NCBI RefSeq assembly: GCF_017695965.1
Contig: NZ_JAAORM010000001.1
Coordinates: 62,001 to 126,000, forward strand
Source: Prochlorococcus marinus CUG1416
GTDB taxonomy: Bacteria; Cyanobacteriota; Cyanobacteriia; PCC-6307; Cyanobiaceae
Length of the DNA: 64,000 nucleotides
Direction of reading: 5' to 3'
Under the pieces are notes generated by a model. It was not told the origin of the DNA and made no database searches. It saw only the letters and a list, made by a program, of their open reading frames with translations. Of the stretch, positions 8,578-16,837 are shown one piece after another (the first letter of the stretch is position 1; each line of letters opens with the position of its first letter). A program made the translations under genes and the position numbers.

Positions 8578-9846
8578 TTAATAAAGGTTTTTTATTAAAT
8601 CAAAAATTATATCAGCAAGTTTTTCTGAAGCACCTTTATTACCTCTTTCTTTCAGTAAATTTTCTCTAATACTTTTCAATTGATCTTTATTTTTAATAAG
8701 ACATAATACTTCTCTTGCAATTTCTTTGGGCGAAATATTTCCTATTCTTTCTGGGACAATAATTTTTTTTGATTTAATATTTGGCCAAGCAAAAAACTTC
8801 TTTTTTTTAAAATAGAAATATTTAACTATAAATGTTAGAAATCTATTTATGAATGAAATTTTTCCAATTACTCCAAAAATACCATCCCAGGCATTCATCA
8901 TATTTAAATGTTGAGTTGGTAGAACAACTAACATTGGAAGAGAAATTGCTGCTAATTCTGCAGTATTTGCACCCACAGTTGTAATGGCTAGATCACATTC
9001 TTTTAATATTTCATAACAAGGATGTTTCTTTATTAGATAAATTTTTGTATTTTGTGATGTCTCAATTACATAATCAAAACTGGAATCTTTGATGCTTTTA
9101 ATTGTTTTAATTTTTGATGAGTAATATTTTGCAATAGGATTTCTCTCACTTTGAAAGAATAAATATTCACTTTTATTGGTGGTTGGGGCAATTGGGATTA
9201 TAAAATTTATATTTTGATTTATTTTCGCGATATGATCTGCTATTTCTAAGAAGAAAGGAATTCCAATAGAGAGCTTGGCTTTTTTTGAACCAGGCAACAG
9301 GGCAACATAACGTTTTTCTTTATCTTTTAATGATATTTCACTATTTAACTTTATATCTGCCATCAAATCGCCTATTATGTGACATTTACTTTTATATCTT
9401 TTAGGAATCAAATCTTTTACTTTTTTATTCATAGCTGCAATTTTGTTTGTCCATTGAGGCCATCTTGCAACCCATTCAGCATATGTGATATTTAGATAAC
9501 CTAATCTTTTAGCTAGTAAAATACTCCAAAATTGATCCCCACCAAGGAAAATTACTATTCCTTTTTTTGGCCAATTTGCAAAAGAACATGGCTTCATTAA
9601 TAATTTCCAAAAACTGTTTGATTTTGTAATTAATTCGAATTTATTCCATGAATTTGCAACTGTAAATTCTTTACCAGTGGCATTTGGGCAAGGAACCAGT
9701 ACTAACCTAAGAGAGAAATCTAGTTTATCCTCATAACATAGAGATTTATTTATTTGGTTAAGTTCATCCACTACAGGTCTTACCCATGTAGATAATTCAC
9801 CAGGCCCATTTGAAACTATAACTACTGCAGGTGATTTTTTTTTCAT
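8578..9846 (-). CDS. lipid-A-disaccharide synthase-related glycosyltransferase
   Basis: The 422-residue protein resembles LpxB-type GT-B glycosyltransferases. It has an N-terminal SNGPGELSTWVRPVV loop, a central IFLGGDQFWS strand, VALLPGSKKAKL at the start of the second Rossmann half, and LAITTVGANTAELA near residue 300, where LpxB holds its nucleotide-sugar site. Picocyanobacteria do not make canonical enteric lipid A, so the acceptor may be another lipid or glycan. The ATG at 9846 (MKKKSPAVVIVSN) is chosen because longer frames run back into the tRNA-Leu gene. Confidence 0.8.
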   Translation of the reverse strand: MKKKSPAVVIVSNGPGELSTWVRPVVDELNQINKSLCYEDKLDFSLRLVLVPCPNATGKEFTVANSWNKFELITKSNSFWKLLMKPCSFANWPKKGIVIFLGGDQFWSILLAKRLGYLNITYAEWVARWPQWTNKIAAMNKKVKDLIPKRYKSKCHIIGDLMADIKLNSEISLKDKEKRYVALLPGSKKAKLSIGIPFFLEIADHIAKINQNINFIIPIAPTTNKSEYLFFQSERNPIAKYYSSKIKTIKSIKDSSFDYVIETSQNTKIYLIKKHPCYEILKECDLAITTVGANTAELAAISLPMLVVLPTQHLNMMNAWDGIFGVIGKISFINRFLTFIVKYFYFKKKKFFAWPNIKSKKIIVPERIGNISPKEIAREVLCLIKNKDQLKSIRENLLKERGNKGASEKLADIIFDLIKNLY

Positions 9847-9871
9847 TGCAGTTAAACCAGAATAAATCAAA

Positions 9872-9953
9872 TGCGGACGGCGAGACTTGAACTCGCAAGG
9901 CCTAAGCCACACGCTCCTTAGACGTGCGCGTCTACCAATTCCGCCACGTCCGC
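9872..9953 (-). tRNA. tRNA-Leu, anticodon AAG
   Basis: The minus strand folds as a class II tRNA. The acceptor is GCGGACG/CGTCCGC with discriminator A, the D arm is GCGG-AATTGGTAGA-CGC, and the anticodon stem is CACGT/GCGTG with loop CTAAGGA. A variable arm with a GGC/GCC stem and a T arm GCGAG-TTCAAGT-CTCGC follow. U33 and G37 place the anticodon as AAG (bases 9919-9917), reading CUU and, if A34 becomes inosine, CUC and CUA. CCA is not encoded. A34 in a leucine tRNA is unusual for bacteria, which normally use GAG. Confidence 0.92.
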
Positions 9954-9957
9954 AAAG

Positions 9958-9987
9958 GGTTTTCGAGCACCGGCGGGTGCCTAAACC
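9958..9987. repeat. GC-rich imperfect inverted repeat upstream of tRNA-Leu
   Basis: GGTTT (9958-9962) pairs with AAACC (9983-9987), and inside it GCACC (9967-9971) pairs with GGTGC (9976-9980) around a GGCG loop. The inner hairpin has 12 G or C in 14 bases, in a region that is otherwise mostly A and T. It sits 4 bases upstream of the tRNA 5' end, on its promoter side, and is followed by no T run. The remaining non-coding DNA up to 10215 is AT-rich with no clear further signal. Confidence 0.6.
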
Positions 9988-10215
9988 TTAAAAATATCAT
10001 ACATTATTGAATGAAATAAGGATGTAGTTCTCAGAGATAATTTTTTAATGTTATGCATTATTTTTCTATTGCATAAAACAAATATTTATACATATATAAC
10101 GGTCAAGGTTGTATTGTAAAAAATGTACTCTGATCACTAAAAAAATTTTGTTAAATACTTTGGCAAACAATTTTTTATTTTAAGTCATTTTCATTTCTTC
10201 AATTTAATTTTCATA

Positions 10216-11562
10216 ATGGTTGAAAAAGTTTTAATTGCTAATCGTGGAGAAATAGCTTTACGAATAGTTAGAAGTTGTAGAGAACTAGGTATTGCAACAG
10301 TAGCAGTTTTTAGCACTGTAGATAAAAAAGCATTGCATGTTCAGCTTGCTGATGAAGCGGTTTGTGTTGGAGACTCGTTGAGTAATAAGAGTTATTTAAA
10401 TATTCCAAATATACTTGCTGCCGCAACATCGAGAGGAGTTGATGCTATACATCCTGGTTATGGATTTCTTGCTGAAAATGATAAATTTGCTGAGATGTGT
10501 AACGATCATGGCATAGTTTTTATTGGTCCATCTCCTAAAGCTATTAGATCTATGGGAGATAAATCTACAGCTAAAGAAACTATGGAAGAAGTAGGAGTTC
10601 CAACAGTACCTGGAAGTAAAGGCTTGTTATCAAATGTAAATGAGGCTTATAAATTGGCAGATGATATAGGTTATCCGGTCATTATCAAAGCCACTGCTGG
10701 TGGAGGCGGAAGAGGTATGAGGTTGGTTGAAAACGCTGATAATCTTGAAAAAATGTTTAAAGCAGCTCAAGGTGAAGCAGAAGCAGCTTTTGGTAATGAC
10801 GGTCTATATATGGAAAAATTTATAAAGAAGCCAAGACATGTAGAAGTTCAAATTTTGGCAGATAGATCTGGTAATGTTGTGCATTTAGGAGAGCGAGATT
10901 GTTCAGTTCAGAGAAGACATCAGAAGTTATTGGAAGAGTCTCCTAGCCCTGCAATTAATACTGAACTAAGAAAAAAAATGGGAAATGCAGCAATTGCTGC
11001 TGCAAAAAGTATCGGTTACGAAGGAGCTGGTACAGTTGAATTTTTAGTTGATAATGATAATTTTTATTTCATGGAAATGAATACTAGGATTCAAGTTGAA
11101 CATCCTGTTACTGAAATGGTTACGGGGGTTGACTTAATAGCTGAGCAAATTAAAATCGCAAGCGGAGCAAACTTGGAATTTAAGCAAGATGATATTCACT
11201 TGAATGGTCATGCGATTGAATGTAGAATCAACGCTGAAGATCCTTCTCATAATTTCAGACCATCACCTGGGAAAATAACTGGTTGGCTTCCTCCCGGTGG
11301 ACCTGGTGTAAGGGTCGATAGTCATGTTTATACTGGTTATGAAATACCTCCATTCTATGACTCCTTAATTGGTAAATTAATAGTCTGGGGAAAAGATCGT
11401 AATACTGCAATTAAACGTATGAATAGGGCTTTAAATGAATGCGCAGTAACTGGTATTCCAACAACAATTAACTTTCATTTAACCTTACTGAATAAATCTA
11501 AGTTTAAGGAAGGGAAGATACATACTAAATATGTAGAAGAAGAGTTATTACCAAATTACTAA
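10216..11562 (+). CDS. accC: acetyl-CoA carboxylase, biotin carboxylase subunit
   Basis: The 448-residue protein has the normal length for AccC. It shows the N-terminal [15 protein letters not shown], the glycine-rich ATP-grasp loop [11 protein letters not shown] near residue 158, [11 protein letters not shown], and the active-site strand [15 protein letters not shown]. It carboxylates biotin on the carrier protein AccB, using ATP and bicarbonate, as the first half-reaction of fatty acid synthesis in the cytosol. It stands alone on the plus strand, with accB elsewhere. A 200-base AT-rich leader region precedes the ATG and no promoter stands out. Confidence 0.98.
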   Translation: MVEKVLIANRGEIALRIVRSCRELGIATVAVFSTVDKKALHVQLADEAVCVGDSLSNKSYLNIPNILAAATSRGVDAIHPGYGFLAENDKFAEMCNDHGIVFIGPSPKAIRSMGDKSTAKETMEEVGVPTVPGSKGLLSNVNEAYKLADDIGYPVIIKATAGGGGRGMRLVENADNLEKMFKAAQGEAEAAFGNDGLYMEKFIKKPRHVEVQILADRSGNVVHLGERDCSVQRRHQKLLEESPSPAINTELRKKMGNAAIAAAKSIGYEGAGTVEFLVDNDNFYFMEMNTRIQVEHPVTEMVTGVDLIAEQIKIASGANLEFKQDDIHLNGHAIECRINAEDPSHNFRPSPGKITGWLPPGGPGVRVDSHVYTGYEIPPFYDSLIGKLIVWGKDRNTAIKRMNRALNECAVTGIPTTINFHLTLLNKSKFKEGKIHTKYVEEELLPNY

Positions 11563-11581
11563 AGGCATCATTAAACAATAT

Positions 11582-11896
11582 CTATGAAATATGTCTATAC
11601 AATGCAAGTTTTATAAGCCCTTGTTGACCAACTAAAATCTCTCTTAAAAAACTTATAACCCCAATCCAAATGACGGGGCCTACATCCACTCCTCCTATAG
11701 GGGGAATTAATTTTCTTGTTAAATTTAGGATAGAGCTTGATGGTATCGAAATTAATAACCAAAAACCTTTACTTAAATCAATTTTTGGGTACCAAGTAAG
11801 AATTAATCTTATTAAAAAAACTATAGTTAGATATGATAGAGAAATGCCTAAACTAACATCTAAAATTTGGAGAGCGTTTTCAAGCAAGGAAATCAC
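11582..11896 (-). CDS. ycf19: YggT/Ycf19 family membrane protein
   Basis: The 104-residue protein has two membrane segments (about 15-40 and 70-95) and the family signature VFLIRLILTWYP...PFW-like loop, followed by NLTRKLIPPIGGVDVGPVIWIGVI. Ycf19/YggT proteins occur in all cyanobacteria and plastids and affect nucleoid or thylakoid organisation. The start is GTG; no ATG is available before the first membrane helix. The gene lies convergent to accC with a 19-base gap and divergent from psbX. Confidence 0.88.
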   Translation of the reverse strand: MISLLENALQILDVSLGISLSYLTIVFLIRLILTWYPKIDLSKGFWLLISIPSSSILNLTRKLIPPIGGVDVGPVIWIGVISFLREILVGQQGLIKLALYRHIS

Positions 11897-11977
11897 AATT
11901 ATTTAATTCATCTTAATAAATAACCCATTGAATCGTATTTAATTCGTATTATAAATTGAGAATTAAATATTTAAAAA

Positions 11978-12163
11978 GTGCTTCAAATCTCAAATTTATT
12001 ACTAGCTGCAGATTTTTCTGCTGAAGTTGCCAATAATTCCGCAGTTGGAATGATAGGTAGTTTTATAGCAGCCGCTTTACTTATCGTTATTCCAGCCGCT
12101 TCATTTTTGATTTTTGTTAGTCAGAAAGACTCTCTTGATCGTACTTCTACTGGTAGACGCTAG
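11978..12163 (+). CDS. psbX: photosystem II protein PsbX
   Basis: This 61-residue protein has a short lumenal N-terminus, one membrane helix (about 24-47: [20 protein letters not shown]) and the stromal end [16 protein letters not shown], the picocyanobacterial form of PsbX. PsbX is a single-helix subunit near cytochrome b559 that supports quinone exchange. The start is GTG ([13 protein letters not shown]). A TATAAA about 25 bases upstream may be the -10 box. ycf66 follows 80 bases later on the same strand, a pairing seen in other Prochlorococcus. Confidence 0.88.
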   Translation: MLQISNLLLAADFSAEVANNSAVGMIGSFIAAALLIVIPAASFLIFVSQKDSLDRTSTGRR

Positions 12164-12243
12164 TTTTTGTAGAAGTTTTAAGTACACTATATATATAGGG
12201 TGAATTATGTCTCCCTTTAAAAAATAAATTTTGGAGAAAGAAT

Positions 12244-13173
12244 GTGGTCAATGCTAGTCTCAATTGGGCCAGTATTGTTGGTATAGTTCTAGCGGTATGT
12301 GGAGGCGGACTTTACTTTTTAAGGTCTTTTAAACCTGCATTAGCAAGAGATTATGATGTTTTCTTTGCAGCTATAGGTCTTTTATGCGGGGGAATATTAT
12401 TTTTTCAAGGTTGGAGATTAGATCCTATTCTTCAGTTTGGTCAGTTTTTGTTAGCAGGAACTACAGTTTTTTTCGCATATGAAAGTGTGCGATTGAGGGG
12501 TGTTGCTACTGATCAAGCTAGAAGGTCATCTTATTTTGATGATGATTCTATTCCTGATGTGCCCAGAAATTCTAGAGGTCGATTTAATGACGATTATGAT
12601 AGGTTTGAAGAAGTCGAAAGACCATCAAGAAGATTTAAACCTCAAGAAGAGGAATTTGAAGAAGAATATATGGAGGGGGGAGGATCTCGTAGGAGAAATG
12701 TTTCAAGAGCTATACCTTCTGCTGCTGCAAGTAGAAGCAGGCCATCTACAAGAGAAGCAAATCAGTTTGTAAATGAAGAACCTATAAGAAGAAGACAGAA
12801 TCCTGAAGACAGAAATACTAATCAATCAGAAAGAAAAAATTTTGGTGAGAGACGAAACTTATCTCGCAATGAAGTTAAAACAGGATCAAGACCCAAAATT
12901 AATCGTAGAGTTTCGAGACAAGATAATATGTCTAATCCTGATGATTCTTCTCCGTTAAGAAAGAAACCGACAAGATCTCCTATTAGGCAGCAAACTTCAA
13001 CGGCTCAAGTAGAAGATGCTTCATTCAAAGATGCTAATCAAGCAAAAAAGACTCGTGAGACTCGGAGACCAAGCTCTTCAACTAGATCAAGTGCAAATAA
13101 CCAAAATGGTAGATATACCGTTGGAACAAATAAGAGGAAACCTAGAGATAATAGTTCTAGATTTGATGATTAG
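12244..13173 (+). CDS. ycf66: Ycf66 family membrane protein with long basic tail
   Basis: The first 95 residues are the Ycf66 domain: three membrane segments with the loop LRSFKPALARDYDVFFAAIG and the strand CGGILFFQGWRLDPILQFGQ. From residue 96 to 309 the sequence is hydrophilic, rich in Arg, Ser, Asn and Asp and without hydrophobic stretches, so it is probably disordered. Ycf66 is conserved in cyanobacteria and plastids with unknown function. The start is GTG. A GAGAAAG element lies just upstream. The stop TAG abuts the stop of the convergent hli gene. Confidence 0.85.
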   Translation: MVNASLNWASIVGIVLAVCGGGLYFLRSFKPALARDYDVFFAAIGLLCGGILFFQGWRLDPILQFGQFLLAGTTVFFAYESVRLRGVATDQARRSSYFDDDSIPDVPRNSRGRFNDDYDRFEEVERPSRRFKPQEEEFEEEYMEGGGSRRRNVSRAIPSAAASRSRPSTREANQFVNEEPIRRRQNPEDRNTNQSERKNFGERRNLSRNEVKTGSRPKINRRVSRQDNMSNPDDSSPLRKKPTRSPIRQQTSTAQVEDASFKDANQAKKTRETRRPSSSTRSSANNQNGRYTVGTNKRKPRDNSSRFDD

Positions 13174-13449
13174 TTATAAGATTCCTGCCCATTTTAAAAA
13201 CGATTGTTGACTAAATAATTCAATTAGTATTATTGCCAGGAATCCGATCATTGCAAATCTTCCATTAGTAATTTCAGAATAACTACTCCATCCGAATTTA
13301 TATTCATCTTCAATATCTATTGATTTTTCATCTGATTTATTATCTCTAGTTTTTTCATTGATGTAATTTGAATCTTGTAGATTTTCTATGGAACTATCAT
13401 TCTCTAAATTATTAACCTCTGAGTTTGTTTGTTCTTCTTTAGAATTCAT
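13174..13449 (-). CDS. hli: high-light-inducible chlorophyll-binding protein (long form)
   Basis: This 91-residue Hli protein has an acidic, disordered N-terminal extension of about 50 residues, then FGWSSYSEITNGRFAMIGFLAIILIE. That helix carries the chlorophyll-ligand pattern E-x2-N-G-R-x-A-M-x-G. Hli proteins form dimers in the thylakoid that bind chlorophyll and carotenoid and quench excess energy near photosystem assembly sites. The long extension puts it with the conserved cyanobacterial-core Hli type rather than the very short phage-like type. No other gene of its strand is closer than 10 bases downstream. Confidence 0.93.
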   Translation of the reverse strand: MNSKEEQTNSEVNNLENDSSIENLQDSNYINEKTRDNKSDEKSIDIEDEYKFGWSSYSEITNGRFAMIGFLAIILIELFSQQSFLKWAGIL

Positions 13450-13459
13450 TTTTTTTTTG

Positions 13460-15442
13460 TTAATCCTTAAAATTATACTTATCAGAAGTCAATAATTTCC
13501 AGTCTCCTTGTCCATTTAATTCTAAAATGTTTTCATGAAAATCTTTTAAGCTAGGTCTATGTCCAACACTAATAAGAGAAAGTTCTCGTTCCTTTAGTAA
13601 ACCATATAGTTTTTCTTCAGTGTCAATATCTAAAGCACTTGTTGCCTCATCAAGTACTGCAAATCTTGGGGAATTTAGTAAGAGTCTTGCGAAAGCTAAT
13701 CTTTGTTGCTCGCCTAGAGAAAGAATTCTTGGCCAATCTTGTTTGATGTCAAGATTAGGGTAACGATCCACTAAGGTTTTTAAATTTACTTCATGAAGTA
13801 CAGAAGTAAGATGTTCATCACTAAATTTCTTAACTTCTGTGGGATAACATAATTGTTCCCTTAAAGAACCCAGTAACATATAAGGTTTTTGAGGTATGAA
13901 TAATAATTCGCCAATTTTTGGTTTTTTTATTACTCCATGGTCGGGTTCCCATAAACCACTAATCATTCTTAGTAAAGATGTTTTTCCACATCCAGAAGGT
14001 CCTACAACTAAAAGTGATTGATTATTGTCGATGCTCAAATTTAAATTTTTAATTATTGTTTTATTTGATCCTGGTGGGGAAAGATCAGCATTATTAATAA
14101 TAATTGAGGGATAATCTGAAATGACGTTTTGATTACTTGTAGGACTAGTTTGACTAATGGATTCGACTTTTGATTGGAATCCTTCTAACCTGCCAATCCC
14201 AGCAGTAAATTTTGCAAGTTCTTCTATTTGATTAACAATAAAAAATAACGAACCTTCAACCATTCCAAAAGCAAAGCTTGCCTGAATAAAGCGCCCATAA
14301 TCAATATCACCTTTAAAGTAAGGGATTGCCATTATTAAATATGGAAAGAAATTACCAGCATAATTAATTGATCTTCTCATGACGTCAATTATTACTCTCC
14401 ATATAATCAGTAAATTAAAGTTTCTCACCACTTCTCCTAATCGCCTTTCAGTTTCACTTCGTTCAGGATTCTCCCCAGAGTAAAAGGCTATTGATTCAGC
14501 ATTATCTCTAATATGTACTAAGCCATATCGAAAATCTGCTTCGTATCTGAGTTGATCAAAGTCTATCTTTACAAGATTTTTACCAGCAATTAGAAGGATA
14601 GAAGTTGCAAATGCAGCGTAACCAAATAAAGAAAAGGTAAGTGATGTACTGATACTCCACAAAATAAGAATATTAAGAGAAAATGTTAGTAATGCATCAA
14701 AAATACCTAATGTAAAAGACAGACTTTGTCCGGTAAAAGCTCGGGTATCATCTGTGATTCTTTGATCAGGATTATCTACATCAGTTTGTTCTTCATCATT
14801 TGGATTTAATTGGTAATAAGCTTTATTAGTCATATAATCTTTGACTAAACTTTTTGAAAGCCATTCTCTCCAAATTATTCCTAATTTATATGTGAAAAAT
14901 ATTTGAGAAACACGTATTGGTAGAGCAACAGCAAAACAACAAGCGTAAATCCCTAAAATCCGATAAAATCCAGCTTCTTGTTTTTCTACCAAAGCATTTG
15001 TTAAATCTCTTGCGATAAATCCTATCCCTGCGTTTATTCCGTTTACAGCTAAAAGCATTAATACAATTATCGCAAGGAATAACCAATGTAACCATCTACG
15101 GTTTTTTAATTGCCGTCTTAAGCTGAAAAAGCTCCCTGACCCAATTAAAAATAAGGCAGAGAAAAGCAATCCCCAGCCACCAGCCCAAATTGAATTGACA
15201 GTATTTACTACGCCGCCGAAATACTTTTCAAGAAAAATTGGTTGAAAGCTTTCAAAAAAACTGATTATTCCTGTAAGACCAACAAGTACTACTCCACCAA
15301 CACAAAATAAAAGAGAAATCAAAAGCCAAATGAATTGAAATCCATTACATTGATCTATGGGGAGAAAAAATGGCTGGGATAACTTCCTTAATTTTCTTAA
15401 TTGGTAAAGTAGTTTTGATTTATTTTTAACGGCTTTATTCAT
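13460..15442 (-). CDS. ABC half-transporter, YddA/SbmA (ABCD-like) family
   Basis: The 660-residue protein fuses a six-helix membrane domain (about 30-400) to an ATPase (about 450-650). The membrane part holds NPDQRITDDTRAFT near residue 228, the signature of the ABC_membrane_2 family. The ATPase shows Walker A GPSGCGKTS, the variant signature LSLGEQQR and Walker B FAVLDEATSALD. Relatives move vitamin B12, peptides or acyl compounds across the inner or thylakoid membrane as homodimers. The substrate is unknown here. The hli gene follows 10 bases downstream and may share its transcript. Confidence 0.9.
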   Translation of the reverse strand: MNKAVKNKSKLLYQLRKLRKLSQPFFLPIDQCNGFQFIWLLISLLFCVGGVVLVGLTGIISFFESFQPIFLEKYFGGVVNTVNSIWAGGWGLLFSALFLIGSGSFFSLRRQLKNRRWLHWLFLAIIVLMLLAVNGINAGIGFIARDLTNALVEKQEAGFYRILGIYACCFAVALPIRVSQIFFTYKLGIIWREWLSKSLVKDYMTNKAYYQLNPNDEEQTDVDNPDQRITDDTRAFTGQSLSFTLGIFDALLTFSLNILILWSISTSLTFSLFGYAAFATSILLIAGKNLVKIDFDQLRYEADFRYGLVHIRDNAESIAFYSGENPERSETERRLGEVVRNFNLLIIWRVIIDVMRRSINYAGNFFPYLIMAIPYFKGDIDYGRFIQASFAFGMVEGSLFFIVNQIEELAKFTAGIGRLEGFQSKVESISQTSPTSNQNVISDYPSIIINNADLSPPGSNKTIIKNLNLSIDNNQSLLVVGPSGCGKTSLLRMISGLWEPDHGVIKKPKIGELLFIPQKPYMLLGSLREQLCYPTEVKKFSDEHLTSVLHEVNLKTLVDRYPNLDIKQDWPRILSLGEQQRLAFARLLLNSPRFAVLDEATSALDIDTEEKLYGLLKERELSLISVGHRPSLKDFHENILELNGQGDWKLLTSDKYNFKD

Positions 15443-15484
15443 TACTCGACAAATTTTATAACATAAATTATATCTTTTAGAAGT

Positions 15485-15763
15485 CTATTGACCAAAGCCA
15501 ATAAATGAAAGTGCCCAGTCAGGTAAATTTAAGTAATTCAATATTGTTGCATCAAACTCATGTACTTTTGTAAAAGATTTATCTAATGCCCACCATAGTA
15601 GAAAAGGTAAATTTAATAAAATTTGTAATTGCCATTTATAAGTTAAAACCCTCCAAATTTTTTTTAACTTAGTTTTGAGGGAATCATCTAATTCTTCCCA
15701 ATTTTTTGAGATTAAATTTAATAAATTTTTGGATTCTGTTTTTATTGAATCTGGTGTATTCAT
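15485..15763 (-). CDS. 92-aa hypothetical protein with one membrane segment
   Basis: The protein is a charged helical region (about 1-45) followed by one membrane-like segment, LQILLNLPFLLWWALDKS, and a short C-terminal part ending WALSFIGFGQ. I do not recognise a family. It sits between the ABC transporter (42 bases downstream) and the HIT-def pair (47 bases upstream) on the same strand, so it could belong to a long minus-strand operon def-HIT-this gene-ABC-hli. Confidence 0.7.
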   Translation of the reverse strand: MNTPDSIKTESKNLLNLISKNWEELDDSLKTKLKKIWRVLTYKWQLQILLNLPFLLWWALDKSFTKVHEFDATILNYLNLPDWALSFIGFGQ

Positions 15764-15810
15764 TTTGCTTTTTTCTTATTTATAACCCATATACTTTGAT
15801 TTCGAGAGTT

Positions 15811-16152
15811 TTAACCTGGGGGCCAATTCATTTTTCTTCCAGATAAAAAATGAATATGTAAATGAAAAACCGTTTGTCCTGATTCTGCTCCAGTATTAAT
15901 TACTGTCCTCCAATTTGTTAAATTTTTTGATTTAGCTATTTCACTACCCACAAAGAGTAGATGACCTAATAAAGTTGCATCTTCTTCAATACATTCTAAT
16001 AAACTGATAATTGGCTTTTTAGGAATAACTAAAAAATGTACTGGAGCTTGTGCCTGGATATCATTAAAAGCAATACAAAACTCATCTTCATAAAGCTTTT
16101 CGCAGGGAATTTCTTCATTAATTATTTTTTGAAATATTGTAGTTTCAGTCAT
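15811..16152 (-). CDS. HIT-family nucleotide hydrolase (Hint type)
   Basis: The 113-residue length and sequence are typical of Hint-type proteins: TIFQKIINEEIPCEKLYEDE at the N-terminus, the HFLVIPKKPI strand, and the catalytic histidine triad VFHLHIHFLSGR near residue 100. These cytosolic enzymes cleave adenosine phosphoramidates or aminoacyl-AMP by-products. The start lies 4 bases after the stop of def, so the two are surely co-transcribed. No cofactor or partner is evident from the neighbourhood. Confidence 0.93.
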   Translation of the reverse strand: MTETTIFQKIINEEIPCEKLYEDEFCIAFNDIQAQAPVHFLVIPKKPIISLLECIEEDATLLGHLLFVGSEIAKSKNLTNWRTVINTGAESGQTVFHLHIHFLSGRKMNWPPG

Positions 16153-16156
16153 TAAA

Positions 16157-16762
16157 TTAATTAATAGAAATAACGTCTTTTTCGTTAAAGCCTTCTTTTA
16201 TAAGTTCTTTGTTTAAATCATCTTTTGATGTAACTCTATCAACAAATAATATTCCATTTAAGTGATCCATTTCGTGTTGAATACATCTTGCTAGAAGTCC
16301 ATCTGCTTTCATTTTACGTGGTCTCCCCATTTCATCTCTAAATTTTAATTTGATAGTTGATGGTCTTACTACATTCAAATAGACACCAGGTATACTCAAG
16401 CAGCCTTCTTCGTATGAATTAAGGGTTGTTCCATAGTCTGTAATTTCTGGATTGATTAATATTAAGGGTTCTGCGGCTGAATCTTCAAAATTTACATCTA
16501 TGACAAGAAGCTCTTTGTTAATGCCAATTTGAGGTGCAGCAAGTCCAATTCCTTTAGCTGCATACATGCTTTGAAGCATTTCTCTAGCAAGTTTTCTAAT
16601 CGATTCATCAACCTTAGTTATTCTTTGGGAATTTTGTCTTAATACATCATCACCAAGTTTATAGATGTCTAGAGATGGCTTACCTGTTTGTTCTTTTGCA
16701 ATTTTTTCCGAGTCCCCATTTGTTCTTGACTTTTTTGCAAGTTGTGAAAAATGGTTTGCCAC
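16157..16762 (-). CDS. def: peptide deformylase
   Basis: All three deformylase motifs are present in this 201-residue protein: GIGLAAPQIG (about 75), EEGCLSIPG (about 118, metal-ligand Cys) and CIQHEMDHLNG (about 160, the two metal-ligand His and the catalytic Glu). It removes the formyl group from nascent chains. An N-terminal extension of about 30 polar residues precedes the core, as in other cyanobacterial type 1B enzymes. The gene heads the minus-strand group def-HIT and is divergent from the S9 peptidase. Confidence 0.97.
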   Translation of the reverse strand: MANHFSQLAKKSRTNGDSEKIAKEQTGKPSLDIYKLGDDVLRQNSQRITKVDESIRKLAREMLQSMYAAKGIGLAAPQIGINKELLVIDVNFEDSAAEPLILINPEITDYGTTLNSYEEGCLSIPGVYLNVVRPSTIKLKFRDEMGRPRKMKADGLLARCIQHEMDHLNGILFVDRVTSKDDLNKELIKEGFNEKDVISIN

Positions 16763-16837
16763 GTTAAAAAGTTTTTAGTAAAGAGTTTAGCTATAAAAAT
16801 ATTAGCACTTTAATTTACTTTCTTTATAGTTTTTAAA

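Noticed and set aside
9847-9912. N-terminal extension of the LpxB-like gene (MWLRPCEFKSRRPH)
   Set aside because: It is read through the tRNA-Leu gene and gives tRNA-antisense-type peptide; the internal ATG at 9846 restores a family-like start.
9958-9987. Intrinsic terminator
   Set aside because: There is no T run on either side, and no gene ends into it on either strand; the tRNA is read away from it.
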